Source of the DNA: Botryobacter ruber
GTDB lineage: Bacteria; Bacteroidota; Bacteroidia; Cytophagales; Hymenobacteraceae
NCBI RefSeq assembly: GCF_003347595.2
Contig: NZ_QCZK02000011.1
Span: 1 to 34,576 of the forward strand
Direction of reading: 5' to 3'
DNA length: 34,576 bases
Shown one piece after another: positions 25,872 through 33,125 of this stretch. The notes below the pieces were generated by a model, which made no database searches, was not told the origin of the DNA, and was given only the letters and a program-made list of their open reading frames with translations. A program made the translations under genes and the position numbers. Each line of letters opens with the position of its first letter. Positions within the stretch are counted from its first letter, which is position 1.

Positions 25872-26546
25872 TTATTCTGAAACAGGAAAGATAGGAGCTT
25901 CCAGTTCCGCAGCATCGATTATGCGTTGCTCATGAAAATAGTTGGCCATTTCCAGCGCGTTGCCGGCAGAATATTTATCGGCTTCGATGATATAAAACCC
26001 CCAGTCGGCCCCGCTGGCATCTACAATCCGGGTATTGGTTTGCTGGCACAGCGCTTCCAGCTTCGAAAAAGTGGCTTTCGGGTTCAGGATGACAAAAAAG
26101 GTGCTGTAGACTGGTTTAAACAAGCCGTTATAAACAAACGTGGGGTTGGCATACCGCACATAATCGCTTGTGGCGAGCTGTTTTAACAGGCTTTCTACCT
26201 GCTGGCAGCTTAACCCGGGTTGCAGGTTGATAACTTCCGGTGTGGAGGTGGCGTGCGTGGGGTAGGTGTTGTTTACCACCACGTAGGTTTCGTACTCCTT
26301 CAGAAAACGTTTCTTTTCCGCACCCCGCATCCCGGATACAAAGCCGACGACAATAGACGAAGCAGACACATTCCCGAGTTCGACCTTTACCTCCCCGTCA
26401 TAAAAATAGTAGGAAGTACAACCATTTCCGGGCGCAGGCTTCGCCTCCGAAACCTGTTCCAGCGAAAGGCCGGGTTCTATGTTTTCTTTGGTGCAGGCAA
26501 AAAACAGGAGCACTGCCACCAGGAGTAAATTTTTGTAAGTCTTCAT
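25872..26546 (-). CDS. Lipoprotein with subtilase-propeptide-like C-terminal half
   Basis: I start it at the ATG at 26544-26546, giving 224 residues; the frame extends further upstream through AT-rich non-coding-like sequence. The N-terminus MKTYKNLLLVAVLLFFAC gives a lipoprotein signal with lipid-modified C18. A short Asp/Glu/Pro linker and a first domain (about 45-130) follow. The C-terminal ~85 residues (YSTFFVILNPKATFSKLEAL through GFYIIEADKYSAGNALEMAN) resemble the inhibitor-like propeptide fold found before peptidase S8 domains. No S8 catalytic domain follows and none lies nearby. It could be a stand-alone protease inhibitor or chaperone-like protein, or unrelated. The resemblance is by eye. 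Confidence 0.7.
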   Translation of the reverse strand: MKTYKNLLLVAVLLFFACTKENIEPGLSLEQVSEAKPAPGNGCTSYYFYDGEVKVELGNVSASSIVVGFVSGMRGAEKKRFLKEYETYVVVNNTYPTHATSTPEVINLQPGLSCQQVESLLKQLATSDYVRYANPTFVYNGLFKPVYSTFFVILNPKATFSKLEALCQQTNTRIVDASGADWGFYIIEADKYSAGNALEMANYFHEQRIIDAAELEAPIFPVSE

Positions 26547-26680
26547 AAGATCAAGTTGATATAAGGAGGTGTAATAATAAGAAATAAATATGAAATAATT
26601 GTATATTAAAATTTGCAGGTGCTTGATATTGTTGGAAAAGTACTTTGTATACGGCAAAAGGCAATTTGCTGTTCCGGGTT

Positions 26681-26715
26681 TTGCTGCACCAGCCACCACA
26701 GCCTCTGCTGCTGCT
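26681..26715 (-). repeat. Dispersed intergenic repeat family I
   Basis: On the plus strand this reads TTGCTGCACCAGCCACCACA then GCCTCTGCTGCTGCT. It lies upstream of the lipoprotein gene (start 26546). The rest of 26547-26955 is non-coding as far as I can see. Confidence 0.85.
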
Positions 26716-26955
26716 TAAACCGCTAAACGGATTGTGTCGGGGCCTGTGCCTGCGCACACGTTACTACCGGAACAAATGCCGGCAGCAGTACCGGCTCATC
26801 CCATTTTGATTTGTCCGCCCGCCCTTCTCTGCTTACCTTTAGGCAGCTTACTACCGGAGGAGCAGGCAGCGCAAAAAAAAATTGAACAGTATGGGCGCTG
26901 AACTGTTCCTGAAAAGGCTGCTGCTACCCGGTAGCCTCTACCTAAACCCGAACCT

Positions 26956-27579
26956 ATGGAAAACCCTATACAACTCCATGTGCCCGTCTTTGTTTCGTAT
27001 GCCGCCCTGGAAAGCGTGCTGCAACAGCAACTGGTGGGCACCTACATTCCCAAACCCGAAGAAGGCGTAGCCGAACAACCGTATGCCCAGGTGTTGGACG
27101 TTGGCCTGGCAGGCAGCAGCGCCGGCCCCTACAACCTCCTGCTCCGGGTACAGCTGAAAATTCTGCGGACGGTGCTCAGGCGCGACAAAGTAGACCTGTA
27201 TGCCTCCGTTGCCTTAGCCTACGACAACGCCACACAGCAACTCTATGTGCAGCACTTCTCGATGGAGGCTGCCACCTCGAGCGGTTTTTACAATACGGCC
27301 CTGGAGGTGCTGGTCAACAAGGTGGCCTACAACCAGATCATCAAAAAAACGCGGGTCGATCTGAAGACCATTATTGCGGCAGAACTGGCAAAAGTAAACA
27401 GCCAGCTGGCGGAGGGGATGGAGCTGAAAGGGCTGAAACTGAAAGGCGCTGTAGCCGCGGTAGGGGTGCAGGATATTTTACCAAAGCCTGACGGGCTTTC
27501 GCTTCGGTTGCAGGTGCAGGGGGAGCTGGAGGTGGCGGTGTTTGATCTGGCGGAGCTTATGCCGCCGAAAGAAGCCTGA
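26956..27579 (+). CDS. DUF4403-like protein
   Basis: The 207-residue protein begins MENPIQLHVPVFVSYAALES, resembling the opening of a DUF4403 repeat, in which IxIPV is followed by YxxLxxxLxxxL. It continues with long alternating beta-strands (YNLLLRVQLKILRTVL, VDLYASVALAYDNATQQLYV) and a helical segment (IIAAELAKVNSQLAEGMELK). It ends in SLRLQVQGELEVAVFDL, a typical DUF4403 C-terminal motif. Full DUF4403 proteins are about twice this size and usually secreted; this one lacks a signal peptide, so it appears to be a short cytoplasmic relative. The 29-base gap before the Crp/Fnr gene on the same strand suggests co-transcription. Function is unknown. Confidence 0.7.
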   Translation: MENPIQLHVPVFVSYAALESVLQQQLVGTYIPKPEEGVAEQPYAQVLDVGLAGSSAGPYNLLLRVQLKILRTVLRRDKVDLYASVALAYDNATQQLYVQHFSMEAATSSGFYNTALEVLVNKVAYNQIIKKTRVDLKTIIAAELAKVNSQLAEGMELKGLKLKGAVAAVGVQDILPKPDGLSLRLQVQGELEVAVFDLAELMPPKEA

Positions 27580-27608
27580 GATAAAGCACCAATTGCAACT
27601 TAAACACC

Positions 27609-28190
27609 ATGAACAACGAACGTTTCCTGCAGTTTCTGCAGCACAATGGTTTGGTGAGCGAACCGGCGGCCCATCAAATCGCCGGCCACTTCATGCCCAG
27701 GGAACTCGCCAGGCATGAATTTTTCCTGAAGGCGGGAAAGGTAAGCCAGGAGTACCTCTTCCTGGAAAAAGGGTTTATGCGTGCTTTTGCTTATGACACC
27801 GACGGCAACGAAGTGACAACCAATTTTTACACGGGCAACCAGGTGGTGTTCGAGGTTTCTTCCTTCTTCAACAGAACCCCCTCCAGAGAGAACATACAGG
27901 CCATGGTGCAGTGCAGCGGCTGGAGCATCACCTTTGAGCAACTGAACCACCTGTTTCATGCCTTGCCGGCGTTCCGCGAGTTTGGGCGGTCGGTGCTGGT
28001 AAAAGGCTATGCCGCCCTGAAAAGCAGCATGCTGGCGATGATTACCGAAACGGCCGAAGCGCGCTATGCGCATCTCCTGGAAACAAAGCCGGAGCTGTTC
28101 CAGTATGCGCAGCTAAAGCACATTGCTTCGTACCTCGGGGTAACCGACAGCTCCCTGAGCCGCATCCGGAAAGAATTTTCAAAAAAGTAG
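27609..28190 (+). CDS. Crp/Fnr family transcriptional regulator
   Basis: The 193-residue cytoplasmic DNA-binding protein has an N-terminal cyclic-nucleotide-binding-like beta-roll (about 20-120), including FLEKGFMRAFAYDTDGNEVT and FYTGNQVVFEVSSF. The C-terminal segment has YAQLKHIASYLGVTDSSLSR near 165-184, the recognition-helix region of this family, followed by IRKEFSKK. The canonical cAMP-contact residues of CRP and the FNR iron-sulphur cysteines are absent, as is usual in this Bacteroidota subgroup, so the effector is unknown. The membrane-protein gene 83 bases downstream on the same strand is a plausible target or partner. Confidence 0.92.
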   Translation: MNNERFLQFLQHNGLVSEPAAHQIAGHFMPRELARHEFFLKAGKVSQEYLFLEKGFMRAFAYDTDGNEVTTNFYTGNQVVFEVSSFFNRTPSRENIQAMVQCSGWSITFEQLNHLFHALPAFREFGRSVLVKGYAALKSSMLAMITETAEARYAHLLETKPELFQYAQLKHIASYLGVTDSSLSRIRKEFSKK

Positions 28191-28272
28191 CCGGTCCGGT
28201 GTTTCTTGTCATTTGGCAAGTGGAATGATGGCAGGATACATTTCCTTTGCGTTAGAATAAAAAAATAATGCT

Positions 28273-28980
28273 ATGGAAAAGTTACCTGTTTTCGTTCCCA
28301 TCGTTTTTAGCCTGACTACCTTACTGGCCCTCTGGCTGCTGTACCAGGCCACGCTACGATCAAAGGCAGTGGTGTTGGTAGCGGCAGTGTGGCTGGTGGG
28401 GCAGAGCGCCCTGGCCCTGTCCGGTTTCTATCTGATTACCGATTCCTTGCCACCCCGGATGTTGCTGCTGATTCTGCCACCGCTCTTGCTCATAACAGGT
28501 TTATTTGGCAGCAGCAAGGGCAGGTACTTTGTCAACCGGCTGAACCCTGCTATCCTGACGCTGCTCCATGTTGTCAGGGTGCCGGTGGAGCTGGTGCTGT
28601 TCTGGTTATTTGTTCGCGGCGCGGTGCCGGAACTGATGACCTTCGAAGGCCGCAACTTTGACATACTGACCGGCCTGTCTGCTCCCGTTGTATACTATTT
28701 TGGTTATGTAAAAGGCAAGCTACCGAAGTATGTGCTGGTGGGCTGGAACCTGCTTTGCCTGGGGCTGCTGTTCAACATCGTTATACACGGCATTTTGTCG
28801 GTACCTACGCCGTTTCAGCAGTTTGGCTTTGAGCAGCCGAACATTGCACTGCTGTATTTCCCGTATGTAGCACTTCCCGGGTTTATTGTTCCGGTGGTCC
28901 TGTTTTCACACCTGGCTACGCTGAGGCAATTGCTGGGCCAGCAGGCCGCAACGGGAGGAAGGGTTGTGCAGGGAGCGTGA
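28273..28980 (+). CDS. Seven-helix hypothetical membrane protein
   Basis: The 235-residue protein is almost entirely hydrophobic, with about seven predicted membrane segments. Hydrophobic cores lie near 8-25, 30-52, 60-78, 93-115, 134-148, 156-176 and 195-217. A polar loop around residues 115-135 contains RGAVPELMTFEGRNFDILTG, which looks conserved-type rather than random and may form the functional site. No transporter or enzyme signature is recognised. It follows the Crp/Fnr-family gene by 83 bases, so regulation by that protein is plausible. It has no signal peptide beyond the first helix. Confidence 0.85.
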   Translation: MEKLPVFVPIVFSLTTLLALWLLYQATLRSKAVVLVAAVWLVGQSALALSGFYLITDSLPPRMLLLILPPLLLITGLFGSSKGRYFVNRLNPAILTLLHVVRVPVELVLFWLFVRGAVPELMTFEGRNFDILTGLSAPVVYYFGYVKGKLPKYVLVGWNLLCLGLLFNIVIHGILSVPTPFQQFGFEQPNIALLYFPYVALPGFIVPVVLFSHLATLRQLLGQQAATGGRVVQGA

Positions 28981-29024
28981 AGTTGTGACCTCGCAGCGTC
29001 TTTAAGACCTGCGCGCGTCTTTTT

Positions 29025-29204
29025 GTCTGAATCAGGATTTGCAGGATTAAAGAATTAACAGGATGCAGGACGCTAAATTATTTAACTCTAAATTCTAATA
29101 TGCTTGCTGCTATCAAACTAAGAACTGGAGTTTGCGCATTACCTGAGTTTAAAAGCGAAAGCCAATCCTGACAATTCTAAAATTCTGTAAATCCTGCTTC
29201 AGAC
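29025..29204. repeat. Family II inverted-repeat element
   Basis: The left arm (29025-29066) contains GTCTGAATCAGGATTTGCAG and GGATTAAAG. The right arm (29162-29204) contains CAATCCTGACAATTCTAAAA and TAAATCCTGCTTCAGAC, its imperfect reverse complement. About 95 AT-rich, non-coding bases lie between. The arms align with those of the element at 3887-4119 (TGTCTGAA near the end, GGATTAAAG inside). A family I repeat abuts it at 29206. Confidence 0.65.
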
Positions 29205-29205
29205 A

Positions 29206-29240
29206 AGCAGCAGTGGGAATGGTGGCAGGTGCAGCAAACT
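29206..29240 (+). repeat. Dispersed intergenic repeat family I
   Basis: This copy reads AGCAGCAGTGGGAATGGTGG followed by CAGGTGCAGCAAACT. It directly adjoins the right arm of the family II element, as the copy at 3851-3884 adjoins the left arm of the other one. Bases 29241-29372 hold no other supported feature. Confidence 0.75.
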
Positions 29241-29372
29241 TGTAGCGACGCACGACCGTGCATCGCTAGGTGGTGAAAACATTCAGGCCGGCGGCGGAGG
29301 GAGAAAAGGAAAGGAACTGCAGCCGTAGGCAAACATCGAAACCTTCCGCGCTAAAATCACATAGTATAGGTT

Positions 29373-29738
29373 ATGAATCTAACAGTAGGATGTAAAGTAG
29401 CCTGGACGGAATCGGTTTACACGCCGTACAGGCCAGGGGAGGTGTCGGACTTTATCGGGGAGCGCACGATAACCGGGCGGATTACGGCAGAAGGGTATGC
29501 CAGGAAAACAAATTACCACTTCTTCACCATTCATGTTTACAGTGCCGAAGGAGTGCAGGCGCAGGAGGTAGTACCGAATACCAAAATAATCCGGCGGGGC
29601 GTCGTGCTTTATCCAAAATGCAAGCTACTGGCTACCCCCGCCAACTACGAGGAACTGGTGCAGGAAAAGGCCGAACGAAAAGAAAACAGCAGCCCGGTTT
29701 GCTATGCGCACCTGAAAGATTTGCGCGAGGGGTTTTAG
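29373..29738 (+). CDS. Small hypothetical protein (121 aa)
   Basis: I do not recognise this protein. It has no signal peptide or membrane segment. The first ~80 residues are beta-rich, with VGCKVAWTESVYTPYRPGEV and FFTIHVYSAEGVQAQEVVPN, suggesting a small SH3-like or similar barrel; the C-terminal ~35 residues are charged and helical (NYEELVQEKAERKENSS). The final codons GAG GGG TTT TAG run into sequence resembling the repeat flank at 32880-32900 (TTTTAGGGAAG). A 69-base tandem duplication begins two bases after the stop, so the 3' end may have been remodelled by repeat insertion. Confidence 0.72.
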   Translation: MNLTVGCKVAWTESVYTPYRPGEVSDFIGERTITGRITAEGYARKTNYHFFTIHVYSAEGVQAQEVVPNTKIIRRGVVLYPKCKLLATPANYEELVQEKAERKENSSPVCYAHLKDLREGF

Positions 29739-29740
29739 GG

Positions 29741-30206
29741 AAGGCGGGTGGCCTTATGGAAATTGGGTAACAAGAAAAAGCACGAGCTACAAGCTCGCGC
29801 CAGCGGGGGAAGGCGGGTGGCCTTATGGAAATTTGGTAACAAGAAAAGGCACGAGCTACAAGCTCGCGCCAGCGGGGATCGGCAGGTGCTTTGCTAGTGC
29901 GAGTTTGTAGCTCGTACTGTTACTTTTGCTGAATGTGTAGCTGCGTGGAAAGGAAAGGCACGGGCTACAAGCTCGCGCCAGCGGGGTCAGCAGGTGTTGT
30001 GCTAGTGCGAGCTTGTAGCTCGTACTGTTACTTTTGGTGAATGTGTAGCTGCGTGGAAAGGAAAGGCACGAGCTACAAGCTCGCGCCAGCGGGAATCGGC
30101 AGGTGCTGTGCTAGTGCGAGTTTGTAGCTCGTACTGTTACTATTTTATGATTGTTTAGCTGCGTGGAAAAGCAAAGGCACGAGCTACAAGCTCGCGCCAG
30201 CGGGGG
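29741..30206. repeat. REP array with tandem duplication and three BIME-like units
   Basis: Eight REP hairpins occur here. Five are minus-oriented (near 29780, 29849, 29958, 30066 and 30177) and three are plus-oriented (29893, 30001, 30110). The plus form carries GCGAGCTTGTAGCTCGT, or GAGTTTG in two copies; stems are about 9-10 bp around a TGT/ACA loop, allowing one G-T pair. Bases 29741-29809 and 29810-29878 are a near-identical tandem duplication of 69 bases. From 29893 the pattern becomes three inverted pairs of ~95 bases, each with a conserved ~40-base spacer (TGTTACTTTT...AGCTGCGTGG). Confidence 0.9.
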
Positions 30207-30270
30207 AAAGTGGGGGAAACCGTAAACAATCTTTTCCCTGGCCTGTCGCAGCGGTTTCCCCACTTTCCCG
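30201..30270 (-). terminator. Long inverted repeat after the oxidoreductase gene
   Basis: The left arm GAAAGTGGGGGAAACCG (30206-30222) and right arm CGGTTTCCCCACTTTC (30252-30267) are inverted repeats differing by one G in the run, with a ~29-base loop. The structure begins three bases after the leftward oxidoreductase stop and partly fuses with the last REP copy. It has no T tract, so termination is inferred from position only. Confidence 0.5.
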
Positions 30271-30272
30271 CA

Positions 30273-31223
30273 TCAAGGAGTAATCACGATTTTACCTTTG
30301 GTGTGCAGCGTCTGGATCTGAGTCAGTGCCTCTGCAGTTTGTTGGAGGGAATAGGTGTGGCTCACATGCACCTTCAGCTGGCCGGCCTCGGTAAAAGCTC
30401 TCAGTTTATCTAACTGGCTGGAGTTTGGCTCAACAAATACATACTCGAAATCAATGGATTTATCCAGGTCCTGGCCTTGGTTCAGGATGGAAACCAGCTT
30501 GCCCGATGGCTTTAAAGCAGACAGGCTCTGCTGCAGGGTTTCCCCGCTCGCGCAATCGAAAATAAGGTCTACCCCGTCAGGGGCTATTTTTTTAGTAGCA
30601 GCGCCTACATCCTGGTCTTTGTAGTCTATCGTGAAATCAGCACCCAGCTCTTTCATAAAGGTGTGGTTCTTTTGGCTGGCTACCCCAATTACAGTAGCGC
30701 CTTTTGCCTTCGCGAGCTGTATGCCCAGGCTGCCCACACCACCGGAGCCACCCAATATCAGCACCGTCTGGCCCTGCTGCAGCTGGCCTGCATCAAACAA
30801 CGACTGGTACGCTGTAAGCCCCACCAGCGGAATGCCGGCTGCTTCTTCAAACGAGATGTTTTCCGGCTTTGCCGACAGGTAGCTTTCCGGAATAACGATA
30901 TACTCGGCAAAGGTGCCATGCTGCACCACGGGCCGACGGGCATAAGCATACACGGCATCGCCCACCTCGAACCGCCTGGCGCTGAAACCCCGTTCCTCTA
31001 TAACGCCTGCCATGTCCCAACCCGGAATAATCGGGAACTTGTAAGGCAGGAAATCTTTCAGGTAGCCTTCCCGTACAGCTGCGTCCACGGGGTTTACTCC
31101 TGCCGCTTTTATCCGGACCAGCACTTCTCCTTCCTTTACCTCGGGTAGAGTAACGGTAGTTACTTCTATTTTATCTGCCCCGCCAAATTCCTTATACGTA
31201 GCGGCTTGCATATCTTTCTTCAT
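30273..31223 (-). CDS. NADP-dependent zinc-free alcohol dehydrogenase/quinone oxidoreductase
   Basis: This is a medium-chain dehydrogenase/reductase of the quinone-oxidoreductase branch that transfers hydride from NADPH to quinones or enones. I start it at the ATG at 31221-31223 (MKKDMQAATYKEFGG), giving 316 residues; the longer frame needs a TTG start. The GroES-like N-terminal domain has GVNPVDAAVREGYL and PGWDMAGVIEERG. The Rossmann domain follows with the dinucleotide motif LILGGSGGVGSLGIQLAKAK. Structural-zinc cysteines are absent, as expected for the zeta-crystallin-like group. It stands alone on the minus strand, bounded downstream by the REP array. The natural substrate is unknown. 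Confidence 0.92.
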   Translation of the reverse strand: MKKDMQAATYKEFGGADKIEVTTVTLPEVKEGEVLVRIKAAGVNPVDAAVREGYLKDFLPYKFPIIPGWDMAGVIEERGFSARRFEVGDAVYAYARRPVVQHGTFAEYIVIPESYLSAKPENISFEEAAGIPLVGLTAYQSLFDAGQLQQGQTVLILGGSGGVGSLGIQLAKAKGATVIGVASQKNHTFMKELGADFTIDYKDQDVGAATKKIAPDGVDLIFDCASGETLQQSLSALKPSGKLVSILNQGQDLDKSIDFEYVFVEPNSSQLDKLRAFTEAGQLKVHVSHTYSLQQTAEALTQIQTLHTKGKIVITP

Positions 31224-31334
31224 AGCTTCTGTTACTAAATACAATTTAAAATTTTTTTACCGGTCGCTTCTTCCTGCCCCACTTGCATGTCAATACATAC
31301 GAGCTTAACCTGATAAGTTTACAAGTCCAGGTCA

Positions 31335-31409
31335 GCACGAGCTGGGAACAAGGCCACAAAGGCTTCATTAGTTTCTCAACTTAAGAACATTGCACTTGCG
31401 CCAGCGGGG
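31335..31409 (-). repeat. Degenerate, apparently split REP copy
   Basis: GCACGAGCT (31335-31343) matches the left half of a minus-oriented REP, and CTTGCGCCAGCGGGG (31395-31409) matches its right flank, with about 50 unrelated bases between. It could be an interrupted copy or two chance fragments. The remaining bases of 31224-31619 are AT-rich and hold no other supported feature. Confidence 0.4.
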
Positions 31410-31619
31410 AAAAAACTATATTAACCTGGTTGTGTAAATTTGTATTAATTTATGAAGAGGTGTTACAAAATGTTACCGAATCAGTAGAACAAAATTGTAA
31501 AGCAACTCTTGTTTTTCGCAGGAGAAAATAAAATATTAGAAAATAGGTATGTTATTTGTAAGCTGATAAATTAGCTTTAAAACTGTACTTGAAGCAGGAC
31601 CAGGTAAAATCACTTGCAT

Positions 31620-31889
31620 ATGAAAATAGTTGTTACGCTCCTTTTGACCTTTCTCATGACGGCCTGCGCACTTGTCCGGAATACCGTTGATATTGGCATG
31701 ACCGAAAGTGAGTTTATGAAAAAAAACGTCGGTGTATTTTTGTCGGAAAAGACGGAGGAATATACCGTGTACCGACTACCACAAAGTGAAGATAGGGATT
31801 TATACGTCTTCTTTGAGAAGGGGAAACTGGTCCGGGTCCAGGAAAAAATTTATAGACCAGACATTGTGATAGAAAAACGCAAGGATTAG
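31620..31889 (+). CDS. Small lipoprotein (89 aa)
   Basis: The protein begins at the ATG at 31620 (MKIVVTLLLTFLMTAC), a clear lipoprotein signal with lipid-modified C16. The mature part is about 73 residues and rich in charged residues and beta-strand (EYTVYRLPQSEDRDLYVFFE, GKLVRVQEKIYRPD). MTESEFMKKN near the start of the mature part recalls the helix of SmpA/OmlA-like (BamE-type) proteins, which usually read GMTxxEVxxxLG. The match is too weak for a firm family call. The gene is isolated between an AT-rich stretch and the RAYT locus. Confidence 0.75.
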   Translation: MKIVVTLLLTFLMTACALVRNTVDIGMTESEFMKKNVGVFLSEKTEEYTVYRLPQSEDRDLYVFFEKGKLVRVQEKIYRPDIVIEKRKD

Positions 31890-31926
31890 TGGCTTTTGCT
31901 TCTTTCCAGCACCATCTAGGTACACA

Positions 31927-31953
31927 CGCTGGCGCGAGCTTGCAGCTCGTGCC
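31927..31953 (+). repeat. REP hairpin on the 3' side of the RAYT gene
   Basis: This copy reads GGCGCGAGCTTGCAGCTCGT then GCC. Its stem is GGCGCGAGCT/AGCTCGTGCC with one G-T pair, and the loop is TGC rather than TGT. It lies 9 bases from the RAYT stop codon. Confidence 0.9.
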
Positions 31954-31961
31954 TCCATTTT

Positions 31962-32507
31962 TCAAGCGATATCCAGTTCCAGCAAACCTTTTCCGCCGCT
32001 GTAGTCGATGGCGCTGCTGTACTTCCAATGGTGCGCTTCTGACACAAAGCCAGCTTCTACCGGGTTCTGGTGGATGTAGTCGATTTTCTGGTCGATAACG
32101 GCAGTGCTCCATAGCTCGATTGGCTGGTTGTGCTGCTGCCAGAACTGCCGGTGCTTTACATTGCTGTTCTTCAGGCCCGCCCGCTCCATGAGCCAGAGCA
32201 GCCAGGCCTTCCGGCTTTCCTGCGGATGTTCGGCAATGGCTTTTTGAATGGCTTTGGAAGTAAAGGTCTTCAGCTCCTTGAGCAGCACGCTTGGGTTGTT
32301 TTCTTTTGCCCGGAATACCAGGTGCACGTGGCTGGGCATGATGCACCAGGCGTAAATTTCCATGCCTTTGTGTTGGCGGCAATAGGCCAGGCTGTCGCGC
32401 ATGATGGCAAAATAGTCCTCCCGCGTAAACACATCGAGCCAGTACACCACCGCAAAGCTGACAAAGTACAGCCCTTCCTTGTTATAGAATTTATATTTCC
32501 TGCTCAT
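31962..32507 (-). CDS. REP-associated tyrosine transposase (RAYT, TnpA_REP/Y1)
   Basis: The 181-residue protein is an IS200/IS605-like Y1 HUH single-strand endonuclease that recognises REP hairpins. The HUH motif is MPSHVHLVF with H60 and H62. The probable catalytic Tyr is Y144 in KIDYIHQNPVEAGFV, a sequence typical of bacteroidete RAYTs. FTSKAIQKAIAEHPQESRKA and KHRQFWQQHNQPIELWST are also family-like. There is no frameshift or stop, so activity is plausible. Like other RAYTs it is flanked by REP hairpins: 31927-31953 on the 3' side and 32592-32618 on the 5' side, both in the same orientation. About eighteen more copies surround it, consistent with RAYT-driven REP spread. Confidence 0.93.
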   Translation of the reverse strand: MSRKYKFYNKEGLYFVSFAVVYWLDVFTREDYFAIMRDSLAYCRQHKGMEIYAWCIMPSHVHLVFRAKENNPSVLLKELKTFTSKAIQKAIAEHPQESRKAWLLWLMERAGLKNSNVKHRQFWQQHNQPIELWSTAVIDQKIDYIHQNPVEAGFVSEAHHWKYSSAIDYSGGKGLLELDIA

Positions 32508-32591
32508 GTAAAGCTTATACTGCCCTGGTAGCGCTTCAGGTTCGGCGGCAACCTAAACGCCCTAAACGTTTGCTGGCCTTTGCAGGCTATT

Positions 32592-32618
32592 GGCTGGCGC
32601 GAGCTTGCAGCTCGTACC
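32592..32618 (+). repeat. REP hairpin on the 5' side of the RAYT gene
   Basis: This copy reads GGCTGGCGCGAGCTTGCAGC followed by TCGTACC. It is in direct orientation with the copy at 31927-31953 and has the same TGC loop variant, unlike most array copies (TGT). It lies ~85 bases upstream of the RAYT start codon. Confidence 0.9.
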
Positions 32619-32742
32619 GCGCTACTGGCAGAAACGGAAGCTGACTGCCTGGAACAGCAGCCATGTTTTTCTCAGATGTTTCTGCATGCTGCTGGTAAGC
32701 AGGAACAGCCGTGCCGGAGGTAAAACTAGGTGGCAAAGCAAA

Positions 32743-33063
32743 GCACGAGCTGCAAGCTCGCGCCAGCGGGGTCAGCAGGTGCTGTGCTAGTGCGAGCTTG
32801 TAGCTCGTACTGTTACTTTTGCTGAATGTTTAGCTGCGTGGCAAAGAAAAGGCACGAGCTACAAGCTCGCGCCAGTGGGGGGGAGGGCTTTTAGGGAAGA
32901 AGATGGCTTTTACTGCCGTTGGTTAACCGCTACTACCACCTAGCGCCAGCAGGTTTTGCTAGTGCGAGCTTGTAGCTCGTACTGTTGGATTTGCTGATTG
33001 TATAGCTGCGTGGGAAAAGAAAAAACACGAGCTACAAGCTCGCGCCAGCGGGGGGGGGGGGGG
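32743..33063. repeat. REP array upstream of RAYT with two BIME units and a G tract
   Basis: Five REP hairpins occur here: minus-oriented near 32743 (loop GCA, the RAYT-flank type), 32852 and 33026, and plus-oriented near 32786 and 32958. Units 32786-32880 and 32958-33054 are inverted pairs around the conserved ~40-base spacer. The array ends in a run of 14 G residues (33050-33063), about 60 bases upstream of the gene at 33126. Copies elsewhere have 3-7 G in this position. Bases 32619-32742 hold no other supported feature. Confidence 0.9.
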
Positions 33064-33125
33064 TAAAGGAACTTTTATTATCCGACAATAATGTCCTATA
33101 TTTAATCAAACAACTGTTATGTTTC

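Noticed and set aside
29741..30206. Possible CRISPR array
   Set aside because: Repeats alternate in orientation, are short hairpins with conserved rather than unique spacers, and no cas gene is present; REP/BIME fits better.
31927..32618. Complete IS200-type insertion sequence bounded by the two flanking hairpins
   Set aside because: The gene is of RAYT rather than TnpA(IS200) type and the same hairpin is dispersed without the gene, so I call it a REPtron.
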